Shown one piece after another: positions 1 to 13,200 of a DNA stretch of 64,000 nucleotides; within the stretch, counting starts at the first letter, position 1; every line of letters starts with the position of its first letter. This DNA is from Patella vulgata (lineage: Eukaryota > Mollusca > Gastropoda > Patellidae), in assembly GCF_932274485.2 (NCBI RefSeq), contig NC_065879.2:45060936-45124935 (forward strand). The letters run 5' to 3'. The position numbers and the translations under genes are program-made. The notes beneath the pieces were generated by a model. It was not told where the DNA came from and searched no databases. It saw nothing but the letters and a program-made list of their open reading frames with translations.

Positions 1-616
1 AATTTATAAATGTTCTGTCACCAATAGGAAATATGTAATGTATCAATTCAATGAACTTATATAACTAATATTCAGAAATATCATGATTTAAAAGATTCAC
101 AATTTCTAAAAATGTGAAAACGTGAAGCCAGGATGTGATTTGAAAAGTTATAATAATCCATCAATCTCTTCTGAATCCAAGGACTGTGTTAATTACACAT
201 TATGATATTGAGTATTAAAATCATAATTTTAGGAATTAACAAGTTACATATAATTTCTTTATTATAAATACAAATTGTGACAGGCCACTCTGAAGCCTCA
301 ATGTGCCAGAAGCCCAATAATACCATTGAAAGTAATGGGAACATGGACATGTACATGTAACTTCTGTTAAGATTGGTCGATATGGTACCAATATGTTTTT
401 AGGTAAAATTGTTTTTTTGCGTATGACTTGGAAGTTTATTAATACATAGTATAGTTGTAGCAATTTTGCCTTTAAGTCTGGAATATTGTAGTCCCTTAAG
501 TAAACACGCTAAGTACATGTATAACGAAGATCCCCAAGGTCTGCAATAACTTTATAAACTGTATAGATATCTATACATTAGTAGTAACAGGGAATCAGCC
601 TGCAGACAAATAATCC
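1..616. other. AT-rich sequence, nothing recognised
   Basis: I see no supported exon, repeat family or RNA gene here. The short open frames lack protein-like composition. Confidence 0.5.
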
Positions 617-781
617 TTAAAGTAGCTAAGTCTCTAACTCAGTATCATCCAGAAATTACAATAAAAACAGAAACGATTGAATGTAAATCAATTTATATAC
701 ATTCATATTACATTATTGTATGCGTTGCGACCCATTTGTGTCAATTTCTAGGTCCCAAATATTAGCGACTTAGCTCCTTTA
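617..781 (-). mobile_element. MITE-1 (TTAA type), internally shortened copy
   Basis: Both ends match the full-length copy at 6591-7018: one end reads TTAAAGTAGCTAAGTCTCTA and the other ends in the complement of GGAGCTAA. About 260 bp of the interior is missing. The block containing GCGTTGCGACCCATTTGTG is shared with copies at 6591, 30164 and 39442. Confidence 0.7.
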
Positions 782-1089
782 CGTACTGGTCCATAATACT
801 ACTTATATTCTAATTCTAACCTACATGTACAACACAGTGCATTCATAGTGACATTTTTACCATGGGAAGCATGAAAGATATCAAATATAACACTCCTTTT
901 CCTGATGTGTGATTGGGTATCTGTCATGCACATTGTAAGCATATATGTGCAAATTAGAAGGCTTGAAATAATTAGCTGTCTGATTAGCTTTTTATTAATT
1001 ACCGTACCGGTATTGCAAAAGCCTTCTTTTACCTCTGTATCAGATGAATGACCTATATAAGTTGAAGTATGCCTTCTACATTTACATGT

Positions 1090-1290
1090 ACATGTGACCT
1101 AACATCATACAGGGTCAATCATTGGCTTGATGGTGCATGCGCTGTTTACATAAGACGTCATAGCATAAACAGATCAGGGCAGAATATGGTGCCTTTTACT
1201 CATTTTATATACCCATTTACTCTAAATCGGAAATATTTCTTATCCAGATATACTTCCCAAACACCTTTATTAACTTTTCTAATACTTAAC
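1090..1290 (+). repeat. Dispersed repeat next to the tandem-core element
   Basis: This stretch aligns with 20270-20460. Shared text includes TCAATCATTGGCT, TGTTTACATAAGA and TTTTTCTAATAC. In the second locus it occurs without the tandem array that follows it here. It is therefore either an independent repeat or an optional 5' part of the element at 1291-2755. Confidence 0.55.
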
Positions 1291-2755
1291 CAGCGGCTGC
1301 CAGGCAGAATACGCCCACATTTTGCAAGAGATGGATAGAGAACAAGCTAAAAAAAACCACCAGGATTTTTTGTACAATCAGGGGCAATAATCCAGAAAGT
1401 TATGGTCTGAAATGCACAAATTTCAAAATGGACTGAGACCTTTGGGATATAAAGATATGTTTTAAGTTTCATCAAAATCGGATAAAAATTGTGACCTCTA
1501 GAGGGTCCACAACCTTTGTATTGCATACTTTTACACAATTTGCGTACAAAGAGAGGACATTTTGTCGGGCAGTTTCATTTCGATTTTCCCGAAATTCGAC
1601 TTCAACATTCATTATGGTGGAATGGTGATATATTTCAAAATCCAAACTAAATCAAAATTACGGTGCAACGGTGATATATTCGAACGTTTTTCTAAATCAG
1701 ATAACAATTGTGACCTCTAAAGGGATCACAAGCTAAAAACGTAATTCAGGAAGGGGCCATAATTCAGGAAGTTATGATCCGATACGCGCGAATATCAAAA
1801 GGAACCAATATCTTTGGGTTATAAAAATTGTGACCTCTAGAGGGTCCACAACTTTGATATACCAGATGTTATACACTATTTGCGTACGAGGGGGCGGCCA
1901 TTTTGTCCGACAGTTTTAGTCTGATTTTCATGAAATTAGAATTAGAAATTACGGTGTAACGGTGATATATTTGAAGGTTTTTATAAATCGGATAATAATT
2001 GTGATCTCTAGAGGAACCTGAAGCTAAAAACGTGATTTTCGTACAATCAAGGGCCATAATTCAGGAAGTTACGATCCGATATGCGTGAATATCGAAAGGA
2101 ACCAAGATCTTTGGGTTATAAGCTTACATACATTTTAAGTTTCATCAAAATCAGAAGAAAATTGTGGCCTCTTAAGAGGATCCACATCATTGATAATATA
2201 CCATATTTTTACGCTATTTGAGTATGAGGGGCGGCCATTGCCATTATGTCTGTCAGTTTTGGTCCGATTTTTACGAAATTCGAACACAACGATCCTTAGG
2301 GTGTAACGGTGATATATTCAAACGTTTTTTTAAATCGGGTAAAAATTATGACCTCTATAGGGTTTACAAGCTAAAAACACGATTTTCCAGACAATCAGGG
2401 CTATAATTCAGGACGTTACGATTCGATATACGTGAATATCGAAAGGAGCAGAGATCTTTGGGTTATAAACTTACATTTCAAGTTTCAACAAAATCAGATA
2501 AAAATTGTGACCTCTATAGGGTCCAAAAGCTAAAAACGCGATTTTTCCTACAGTCAGGGGCCATAATCCATGAAGTTACGTTCCGATACATGCCAATATC
2601 GAAAGGAATCAATATCTTAGGGAGATAAACCTATATTTCAAGTTTCGTTGAAATTGGATAAGAATTGTGAACTGTAGAGTGTCCACAAACAATTGTGGAT
2701 GTCCGGGCAGACGACAATTTAATATACGTCCACATGAAAATGTGGGCATATAAAA
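1291..2755 (+). mobile_element. Pearl/HINE-like element with tandem core repeats
   Basis: It starts CAGCGGCTGCCAGGCAG followed by ATACGCCCACATTTT and ends with an imperfect palindrome, ATACGTCCACATGAAAATGT then GGGCATAT. The interior repeats a degenerate unit of very roughly 300-390 bp carrying AAGCTAAAAACG, AATCAGGGGCCATAATTC, GATCTTTGGG, AATTGTGACCTCTA and GTAACGGTGATATATTC. The same architecture recurs at 48553-49832 and, reversed, at 15160-15830. A tandem core between short fixed ends is the plan of pearl/DINE-type Helentron derivatives. The class assignment is inferred from layout because no Rep/helicase gene is present. Confidence 0.65.
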
Positions 2756-3785
2756 AATGTTCTAGAATGTAATTTGCAGAAGGAAATATGGCAAGTTAAT
2801 TTAGTATTAAACCCACACCGATGTCATCCCTCTCTGATTGTAATTTGAACATGTCAGGTGCAAATTCTGTTAAATCAAATTATTTTCTCAACAAAATCCA
2901 AACTTGCTTGTTATGACTCATTAAAATTTGGCACATATCCATCAAATAATTTTATTATTTTTATTGACGATCCAAGATTGATTTGATACAAATATCTAAT
3001 CTAAATCTAATTTACTGCCAATCAATATTATAATTTATATGTCATGTTCGTAACAATTTAATAACAATAATGCCAATCAGTGACCAATTATGTGTTTCTA
3101 CCAAGAGGCTAGGTCGCTGTTCCAACACTATCCCATTCAAGACAGGTCTAAATGAAAGTCTTCCACATTTCCTGAATATTATTAAATACCGAACGGGCCG
3201 CCTAATGCCTCATTATATATCACCATTCCGTCCACTGTCAATGAAAATGAAAAAGAAATCATTTCTAGTGATGTACAGCATGAGCATGCCATTTCATGTC
3301 TTCGCCACGCTTAACACCTTAACTAACTTGTTCGTTTCGTGATTAAAAAGCATATTTGGTGACTATAATAGTAAGCTCATTTAGCAAATAAATATGATTT
3401 CCTATATAATTATCGTCTACATACTTACCAATCTTGAAAGCGGTATTGATTTCACGCTGCTGTCAAATAATTATTCCTTTGCGACACAGGAGCTCTGTAG
3501 CTTTTCTAACTCCACTTCGAAACTCTTCAATTATCAATTTTTAATGACACAGGCGACTTGAAATAGTCCAGGTCAGGAGTTCGTTAAGAGACCTGCAAAT
3601 GCAAGAGTTTCTCATTCTGTGAGAGGGAAGAAAGGAATGACATTTTGCTTGGAAGGCTAATGATTTTGGTTCTTGAAGCTTGAAGCAGTGTAGGTTTATT
3701 AATCATGAATATGTGGTTAATATTTTGACACTGTTATAAAATTAGTATTGATTTGTACATGTATGTGGTTGAAATCAATGACTAG
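2756..3785. other. Unassigned AT-rich sequence
   Basis: No exon or repeat is recognised. A 90-codon open frame at 3070-3342 has no recognisable protein features. Confidence 0.45.
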
Positions 3786-3794
3786 ACTAGTAGT

Positions 3795-4530
3795 AGGGTG
3801 ACCCATGTACTCACAGAAATACAGTCCACCGCTGATAGTTCGAGACTACCACTGAAGCGTGCACATTCGCCGTGCCGAGACCAACTTTCTGACAGTATGA
3901 TACTATAAATAGCCATGGCACGTGCAATTCTCTACAAATCTATCAACTATTACAGCCGTAAAAAATTTATTGTTGACGATTTTGAATAGCAGTAAAATTA
4001 AGCTTCTTGGTTATTACAGCAGATTTAGAAATTACGTTCGTTTCATTTTTTTAAATCGCTTTATCATTAACTGTACCGTTAAGAGCGGCATCTTTTGGTT
4101 TAGTACAAATAATATCTCTGAATCACTCGGATTAGACAGGAACATGATACTAGCAGTAGTTTCATTTTACTTTTACAAGCTTCTTAAAACGATTGTTGAG
4201 CTACCTAACGTGCTTATTTCTAAATTCAATTTCTTGTTCTAGCTTTCTGTTATGTTTCGTAAAAAAGGAGTCTTGATTATCCCGACCTGTCAATCAGGGC
4301 ACGTAACCTATCTTTTACTCAAAAGTGTCTGGATGTTATGGACGACTCTTGGGATCAGTTTTCAGTCTATTATTTATACATGATTAATGGTCATAGCTTA
4401 TTAAGTACAACATGATCGTTTATTCAGTGACTATAATTGTGTGAAACTGATTTGAGGCTTGGCATATATATAAATATTGTGGCGTAATTGTCGAGATATA
4501 TGGAGATATTTATTTATGGTGGGTCACCCT
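3795..4530. mobile_element. Non-autonomous DNA transposon with 9 bp target duplication
   Basis: The 736 bp element starts AGGGTGACCCA and ends TGGGTCACCCT, an exact 11 bp terminal inverted repeat. The 9 bp ACTAGTAGT flanks it directly on both sides (3786-3794 and 4531-4539). A 9 bp duplication fits Mutator-like elements, and 8 bp with a one-base shift cannot be excluded. No transposase is recognisable. The 106-codon frame at 3922-4242 looks fortuitous. Confidence 0.75.
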
Positions 4531-5129
4531 ACTAGTAGTAGACAACCCAGCGTGTTGTGTTTACATTCGTGAGCCATAAATATTAATAATCAACTTTCGA
4601 TTTCTGAATAGTAGTAAATTAATATGCCGCGCCGGTCGCTACCGGGAATATCTATTTATCTGTTTTAAGGATAGGGGGCCTATATGTTCCATGAACACTA
4701 TTGGGTCATGGGTCAGATTTACATGTCATTTCGGCCCGCATCATTTCGAAGTCACGACATTTTGTACTCAAAAAAATATGGCCTCGACATTTCGGACTCG
4801 GGTAGGTGACGTTTCGGACTCAGGAATAAGTTGAATGGAAAGGTTGAACACAACTGTCAAATCAATCTATGATAAGCCAAAAATGATTTTATAAAAAATA
4901 ACATACAGGTAAAATTTACCGCTCGCAATGAAGTACAGCATGTGGAATCGTGGATCACGCACCGTATAGATCTCTCAAGGAACTGCAAAATTTTCAATGT
5001 TGAATGTTTATGAAAAGAATGAACAAATTTTATTTCTTTATATCTGTAATATGTATATAAAAAGTAGCTGATGAATTTATTAGAATTCAAAACACGAAAG
5101 AAAATATTAACATGAAACTCGTGGTTAAT

Positions 5130-6062
5130 AATAATAATCATTTTCTATAGCGCTGAACATTCAGTTACTCTGACTGCCCGTGGCGCTTTACAATGTAGAT
5201 ATGATTATAAAAAACATAGGCCTACATGTATATACAAATAAACAAAAGAATACAACGAAATAGTCAAGTTACAATATACAAATGGAAAGTGAAGCTAGGG
5301 TTCAAACGTTTAGGTAAAAAACAGGGTTTTTAGATGTCATTTAATAGCCAAGATTGGACTATTTGGACTTCCAGAGGCAATTTGTTCCATTCTTTTGGTG
5401 CTGCGTAAGCAAAAGCTCTCTCACCAAATTTTGACTTCTGTAGTGGACATACAAGTTGGTTTTTATGAGATGAACGTAAGGAACGAGAAGGTACATATTG
5501 TTTAAACAAATCGGATAAATAGGATGGTGCCAATTCTGGATTTTCAAGCTCTTTTGGAAGAGAATACAATAATGAATTAGAATAATCTAAAGATGACATA
5601 ACAAAAATATTTATTAACATTTTAGTGGCATCAAGGTCAATATAGGGTCAAATTTTGCCAATGTTATACAGGTGAAAGTTCGCCTTTTTACACAACCTGG
5701 ATACATGGGTTTTCATATCGAAGGACGAGTCAAAGAACACACCAAGATTCCGGTATCTGGTGAAGGATCAAGTTCAACATATAACTGGATATCATCGGCA
5801 TTGAGGTGGTAATTAAGACCCATCTCACTTATGATATCACCATTTGGTGCAATGTATGCTGGGAACACCACAATCAAGAACTTTAGGCATTGATTGAGAT
5901 GCATCAATAACAATACTCTGCTGTCTTCCACTCCGATAGGACTCAAACCACTTCAGTGCGTCTCCGGATATACCATATCGAGTTTCAAGCCTCCCGAGTA
6001 GGATTTATTGATCTATCAGATCAAATGCCGCACTCCAGTCCAACAAAACTAGCGACACACGT
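5130..6062 (-). mobile_element. LINE fragment (CR1/L2-like), reverse transcriptase 3' part
   Basis: Read on the minus strand, this shows reverse-transcriptase motifs in order: LVLLDWSAAFDLIDQ near 6060-6000, then YHLNADDIQLYVE near 5830-5770 (the palm YADD box as NADD). The conserved C-terminal region follows at 5620-5330, with DYSNSLLYSLP, YVPSRSLRSSHKNQLV and FGERAFAYAAPKEWNKLP. The order matches CR1/L2-type LINEs. A non-coding tail carries GTAAAGCGCCACGGGCAG and stops in an (ATT/ATTA) run at 5130-5142. The 5' end is truncated and the frame is interrupted between blocks, so it is a dead copy. Confidence 0.85.
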
Positions 6063-6590
6063 AAAAGACATTTAGGCTTTCACAATTATAAAAACATTAG
6101 CAGTATTACTAAATATACACAATTTTCAACAATATTTTATTGTCAAGTTCAATACTTGCTGATGAAACAAAACAAAATAGAACAAGCAGTGTTTTCTTTT
6201 TATTAGCGATCTCAAGAATCGTCGATCAATTAAATGAAACAAAACAACTATCGGCCTCACATAAAAAACGAAAAAAAACCCCAGCTGTTACAAATATATC
6301 ACACAAATTTTCAACAGTCATTTTATTATTCAACCGAGTCCAAAACGTCACCAGACCAAGTCCGAAAAGTCGTCAAGTAAGTCTGATCCGTCGCTAAACT
6401 GAGTTCACATCACCTTTGAGATGTGATACATATATATATAGGTGCGTAAAGGTTTCCCATAGGAGGAATTATCTCTGACTATATACATGTAAGTTTTTTC
6501 GTTAACAAACACATTTCAGTTGGTGGCTATGCATTTATAATTAGTGACTGAGTTAATTATGAAGGATAATTTCCCCCTTTATTTTATGAC
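6063..6590. other. Unassigned sequence
   Basis: No gene is recognised. Positions 6335-6398 form an inverted match to 4760-4828. Confidence 0.4.
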
Positions 6591-7018
6591 TTAAAGGAGC
6601 TAAATCGCTAATATTTGGGACCTAGAAATTGACCCAAATGGGTCGCAACGCATATAATAATGTAATCTGATTGTATATAAACTGATTTACATTCAATTGT
6701 TTCCGTTTTGACTCTAATTTCAAATCAGTTATGTCCAGCGAAATAAGGCATGTGTCTCAACCCTATAGCAATTTCTAGCGTCTGGTTATTCCAGTCTATT
6801 CAGCAGGCTCTCCAGTTGAATATGTCTAGCCTCGTTCTGTTTGGTCACTTGTCGCAAATGACGCTAAAACGCACTATGGTACACGATTCGTGTACCAATG
6901 GTAAAATATTTATTTTGTCTTAAATATTAGATATCAGAAGCCTGCCTTTTCCTGGTAAGATCAAATTTCAACGTGTAAGACTTTGGATGATATTGAGTTA
7001 GAGACTTAGCTACTTTAA
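6591..7018 (+). mobile_element. MITE-1 (TTAA type), full-length reference copy
   Basis: The 428 bp element begins TTAAAGGAGCTAAATCGCTA and ends in the complement of TTAAAGTAGCTAAGTCTCTA, an imperfect inverted repeat of about 20 bp. Terminal TTAA on both sides suggests a TTAA target duplication, as used by piggyBac and Kolobok elements. The interior holds a near-perfect 19 bp palindrome (GGTACACGATTCGTGTACC) at about 6879. No coding capacity. Confidence 0.8.
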
Positions 7019-7204
7019 GTTTAATCAGAATTTTCTTTTATAATTTCAGGTTAAGAAACGTGTAAAGTAAAGTTGTAACATATACAGAGAGAGGAGGCCT
7101 AGTCTGCTGATACCTAAAGCATAATTTGATTGGGGGGGATGAACATAATTTACAACTGTTTTAAGATATTAGAGAAGGAATAACTTGAAATTATTTACAT
7201 CACT

Positions 7205-10200
7205 ATGGATGGAGATCAGAAGGTTACTGTATGTCTCGGTTGTTATTTTTATAAACGATATACTAATTGGAAACATGCTGATCAAGCTTATGTAAAACCC
7301 TGTTGCTATTCCTGAACTCATTTCCTGATAATTATATGGTGGAACATTAAAGATGCATTATGTAAGCGCTAAATCTCCCTATTGCTGGTCTTTATTTTGG
7401 CTTCAAATGTTATATAAACTGTTACTATTTATTAACATGACAAGTCAGTAATCAACTCTCTAGACCACAGGATGGCAGAGATTGAAATGGATTAGCACAC
7501 CCGCAAGTTTTAAAGATATTAACGATAAAGTGGATAATTAAGTTTGTCCAGTACCGTTGCTATGAAAATAAACAGTCTATGCTACATCTTCCAACACTCC
7601 TAACTTTGCTCAGAATAATGTAATTTGAATGAAATTTTCAATATATTCATTTTTCATTATCTATTTTTCAACTAGTATATCAAGAATGTCGAGCTCTTTA
7701 TCTAAATCTTACATAATGCATATTTAACTGTAAGCTCTACTACATTGACTCAAATATCATAAATATAATGTTGTGTTGATGTCAAATTTAGACAGAACAA
7801 CTGTAGAAGAAAAACAAGGACAGAACGAATGGCAGAATTAGGTATTCAATCCGAGAGCAGATACAGAATTAGACCCAAAAAATAACCAAAAGAATTAATT
7901 TGAACAAAAACATCAAAGGTCCGTGGTGTGATGGGGGTGTTGTAGTTGCTCCTAAATGTTGGAATGGTTTACCTCTGACCACATTCAAATGACAGCTGAT
8001 ATGAGAATTGGACTTTCCACTCACTGTGTATATAGATATTTTCTCATGCACTTTGAGCATACTTTTGGATGGATTTGGCACTCCACAAATGTACATGTTG
8101 TGTTGAAATACCATTATACACAATTTTATTTTCGATGGTTTTATTTTTCAGGAAACAAAAGAATGTATTAAAAATGATAGAAAACAACATATGGAAGAGG
8201 AAAGATGTCTAGGAGGTCCAAGATTTTGCCCTCCCCTTTACATACAAAGATATGGCTTTGTTAGAAAGATTCTTGATCAGCACAAAATCAAAAGTGTAAG
8301 TTTCCAAATTGTTTGAACCGTAATCAGAAATACAGGTCATCCTAACCATTGATCAAAAACAAAATGGAGCAATAGTATATGCATCTTCCAAGTGGAGAAA
8401 CAAATCCCCAACTAGGAAGACAACTCCTCTTGGGTTAACATTAGAATCCTAGGGGATACCCGATTGAATGTTACGGAATAGAATTCTTTCGATAAAATAA
8501 ATAGTGACAATAAAATGAAAAGGGAAATTTTGGGCTAAAACGCTTGCGCCAACTGCATAAGAAAATATCTCAACCAACCATTACAGATGAAACATCTTTG
8601 TTGTGTTTAATTTCATCTCGATTCTACTCACACTACCTCTGTTGTTGAGACTGACAGAACTGTGACAGGACTGATTTCCACTTCACTCGATTGCAATTCT
8701 GTCAGTTGGGGATGTTAAAGACTGACAATCGAGCATCCACCAAGTATTCAGTTGTCCCACCTCCCATGTATCAAGCTTCAGTAAAATAAATTAACATAAT
8801 AAATTTCTTGTAGCTTAAGTAAAATAAATTAACATAATAAATTTATTCTTGTAGGTGGTAGACTTTGGCTGTGCAGAATGTAAAATTCTAACGCTGATGA
8901 AAGCGGTTGAAAGTCTAGAGACTATATCATTGGTTGATATCAATGAAAACTTGTTGAGAAGTTGTCAGAATGTTATTCGACCCAAACTTGATGAATTTCT
9001 TCATCGTCGTAGCAACCCACTTCGTATACAACTGTTAGCAGGAAGTGCAGCCATGTTGGATGGGAGATTGATTGATGTGGAAGCTGTCACACTAATTGAA
9101 ATGTAAGGATTAAGTTTACAGATGCAAATATATAAACACTACATGTACATATGGTATAGAAATAATTTCGAATTTTACACATTTTAAAACCATTTTGGCT
9201 GAATTGGTTTATCTCCTTAAAATAATTTCTGATATGGGGCGGATGGAGCAGAAAATAGGACGTTAAACCCCATTTATTTCATTTTCTGATTTAGTGCTGG
9301 CACGATATATCGTTGAATCGATGTATCGCGATTCACCGTCTCATGATACCTGTATTGAATCGCGGGATGCCGAATCGATTTTTCACAATTCTTTTTTGCG
9401 TTTTCTCAAATATATTATGAACTTTAAAAACTTTAAATTATACCCTAAACTTTATTTAAAACAATGACACTCCGCAAACGATGTCCAGTAGTCTTGACAT
9501 GTGTGTTACTATAAATAGCGCACAACCATAATTACCGTTAGTTTCGTAGGTTTTGATTAACAACATTTTAACGCCTTTTCCTTTTGTTTCTGAATTTTAA
9601 AGTTTGTTATAAGGCTTAGTTAATAAAACATACATATTTAAATACATAAAACTACATTTTACTCTAGAATTTTATAAATTTAGAACTTAAATATAATAGA
9701 TAGTAGCTCTTGTAAAAATCAAAATGGCGGAAAACACAGTCGCAATAACAAATCCTCCAGCGAAATATAAATCTAAAGTTTGGGAAAACTTTGGGTTTTT
9801 AAAAGGTGACACAACGAAAGTTGTTTGTAGAATATGCAAAACTATTCTAAAATATTGTTGTAATACAACCAATCTCAGCACTCACTTGACAAGACACCAT
9901 AGTGTCGACTGGCTAAGATCATCTGCTAAGATTAAGAAGACAGCCAGTTCAACCTGCGGTGAAGTTCGAGCTTCATTAAAAACACAATCATATATTTAAT
10001 TTGTTGTTTTATTGATAAATCTATGACCTAGTTATGAATCGCGATACGTATCGTATCGTGGCACATAAATCGCAATACGTATCGTATCGTGACTGCAGTC
10101 GCAATACCCAGCACTATTCTGATTAGGGAATAACAGCAATGCTATCGGAATTTAATTTGCCTAAATCGAAATTCAGACAAATTGCCCGGTTAAATGTAGG

Positions 10201-13200
10201 ACATTTATCACATCAATCAGATAGTCCGCCAGATATCTAGGAAATGGGGGGGTTGGATGGCTGAATAGTTAGCGTGCGCGCGCTGTATCATAAAGTCTGT
10301 CATTGAGTCGACTGGCGTGGTTTCGAATCCCTGGTTGTACGTGACAAGGAGTAGGGGGCGCCTGTCCAACCTCGTGGGTTTCTCCGGGTCCTCCGGTTTC
10401 CTCCCACTGCTAAAGATCCCTATGCGCAAGCGAATTATTGAAATAAAATTAAACCATATGTTAGTCCCAAAATGACCTAGTTTGTGTCGAGTGGACGTTA
10501 AACCCTATTTCTCTCTCTCTCTTTCTAGGAAATGGCTAATAATGTGTGAATCATCTAATCCATCAGAAACTTGAGTGAATAGTAATGGTTTTGAATTCTG
10601 CTGATATCTTATGTTTTAAAGATGGGAAGGTCATTATTGCTTCTAGATAATGTGAACTCTTTACAGACCACATTGCATAGTTATTGTCCTTGTTCACAGT
10701 TGAAGAAGCCTATCAAATTTCATCTGTTCTGTTATTCTGTTGGGAATGCCAAATTAAAACAAAACAACTATTTTTTATGATGCCTTTTACCAATTTTTGC
10801 GATTCATTTGTTTGTTTTTCAGAATTGAACATTTAACAGATGATGTTCTAGAGGGAGTTACAGTTAACATATTTCAAAATATTCATCCACTGTTAATTAT
10901 TGTGACAACACCAAATTCAGACTTTAATGTTTTATTTCCTGGTTTTGAAGGGTTTCGCCATTGGGATCATAAATTTGAATGGTCAAGATGTCAGTTTGAA
11001 ACATGGTAAGTAGTAAATGGCATTATAATTTATTATTCTAACACTAAATCTGGAGTAATTGCCACTTCTTTTAAAATGAAAACAAACTTGCAACAAGAAA
11101 AAAACCCAACTAAACTATGTTATTCTTCAAACATTCATATCTTTGCTAAGAATAAAGTGATTTTTATTGAATAATGCATCTTGAATGAAAAGCCTGCCAA
11201 AGTCAAGGAATAATAATTAAATCAAATGTTTTGAATAACAGATCAGCCATTTTCATTGTGACATATCATGAATTTGTTTAACAACAATCTAGATAAAAAA
11301 AAAAAATAATTTTAGACATGTACTGTGTACCTTATTTTTGTCCATGACGTTCTGGTGCTGTGTGTGTTCTGTTACTTTTTATTGGCAAAACTTCTTATAC
11401 ATATGGCATTGGCATTGATTAAACTACATCAGGGCTCTCGTTTCAACAATATTTACCATCAGTCTTTACTCACTGGTAGGAGTCACGGTGGCTCAGTGAC
11501 TAGGATGTTGGCTAGCTATCCTTGAGGTCTCGTGTTTGATCCCGGCATTGGCCAAGAAAGTTCATCAGGATTTTGCGGCATGGTTCCCCTTGTGAGTGAT
11601 GTACATGTAGGATTGAGGGCCTGGCAAGGGACAATGTCAGGCGCAGATTTTGAGGGCTGGGGAAGCGACTGAGACCAAGTAAGCACCCCTATGAGACAAA
11701 GTCCCCTTTGACCCAGTCCCAAATTACATATCTATTATAAAAGACTAGATTGAGTTTAAGTAAATACACAATCAAAAGTACTCTTGTTTAATAAAGACAG
11801 ATCGGTCACACAACTGTTTAGATCATTCAGCTCCAAAGTATTTGGTGGCGCAAAAAAACTCAGTTGCATAAATTTTATATGTAGCTGTCTGAATTTTTTT
11901 GCACCTACAGCGCTCGATTCCATTATATCATCATTCTGCTACCCCCAGACCCTCCCCCCTTCAGGTTGCTCAGTGTTATATAGTCACTTCTCTCTACTAA
12001 GGTTGACAAATATAAATAACATTCATAATATGACATGAACTTTATGTCAACTTGAATAAAACTGTCTATGAGTGAGGTGATGATTGGCGAACAACTATAT
12101 AGGCAATACAATCTATGTTCTACCGGGGTGCTCAGACAGTGTTATAGCCAGTATTTTATTGACATTTATTAGGGGTGCGATTTGGAACTGACCCCCCCAC
12201 CCCCCACATTCACAGCTTCTACCGGTAATGGACAAGTTACCAGTCAGTTAATTTAAATACCATAAAATTAGATAATTGAAAGATATTAACCTTAAAACAC
12301 AATGCTGTCTTCATTAGCCCAGTATAGGAGCAGAACAGTAGGACGTTAAACCCCATTGCATTTCATTTCATTTTTAAAACACAATGGATTCAGTTTCATT
12401 GATAGTTTTTAAGTGTAAATCAAAGTCAAAAATATATGAAAATATTGGCATAATGCTAAACATTGTCATTTTCTCAATTCTCATTCAGATTTTTCGGCAT
12501 GGTTTCCCCCTTGTCAGTGATGCTGGAAGGAGGGCCTGACAAGGACAGCTGTCTAGTCATTCGGATGGGACAAAAAAAAAACACGGTCCGGTGTACACAT
12601 AGGCATGCACGTAAAAGATCCCTTGACAGTTGGAATTCGATATAAGGGTAGGCCGTAGTGCCACTGTCTGGGCAAAATTGACCTCATAGCACACTGTATG
12701 GTGTATGCCCGTCTTCATTAGCCCAGTTCGGAGCAGAACAGTAGGACGGTAAACCCCATTTCATTTCATTTTATTTCTATGCAAAAATATTTTGCTGATT
12801 TGAGGTAAACTAATGACTGGCATAATTTTTAAGTGAACCATGTTACTGCATGTATATACATGCATTTTTTTTTGAAAAACAAATGGTTACAGAAGTTAAA
12901 AGCATGATTTTTTTTATTTCATTTTTTTTTTATAGGTGTAATGAAATATGCAAGAAGTATGGTTACAAAGTTGATATTACTGGAATTGGAGATCCTCCGG
13001 ATGATTTCCATTCTGTTGGTTATTGTTCACAGGTCGCCATCTTTACTGTTGCTTTGACAACACCTTCAGAAAAAAAACAGAAATCTTTACAACTTTGTTA
13101 TAAAATGGTAATTGGAAGTTTTTTTGCTTATTCTTGTCTAGTTTGTCATAGTTTTCATTGAAAAGGCAACCCTGTAAACAACCAAAACAATGGATGTTAT

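Noticed and set aside
3922-4242. 106-codon open frame inside the 9 bp-duplication element
   Set aside because: AT-rich fortuitous frame with no transposase motif.
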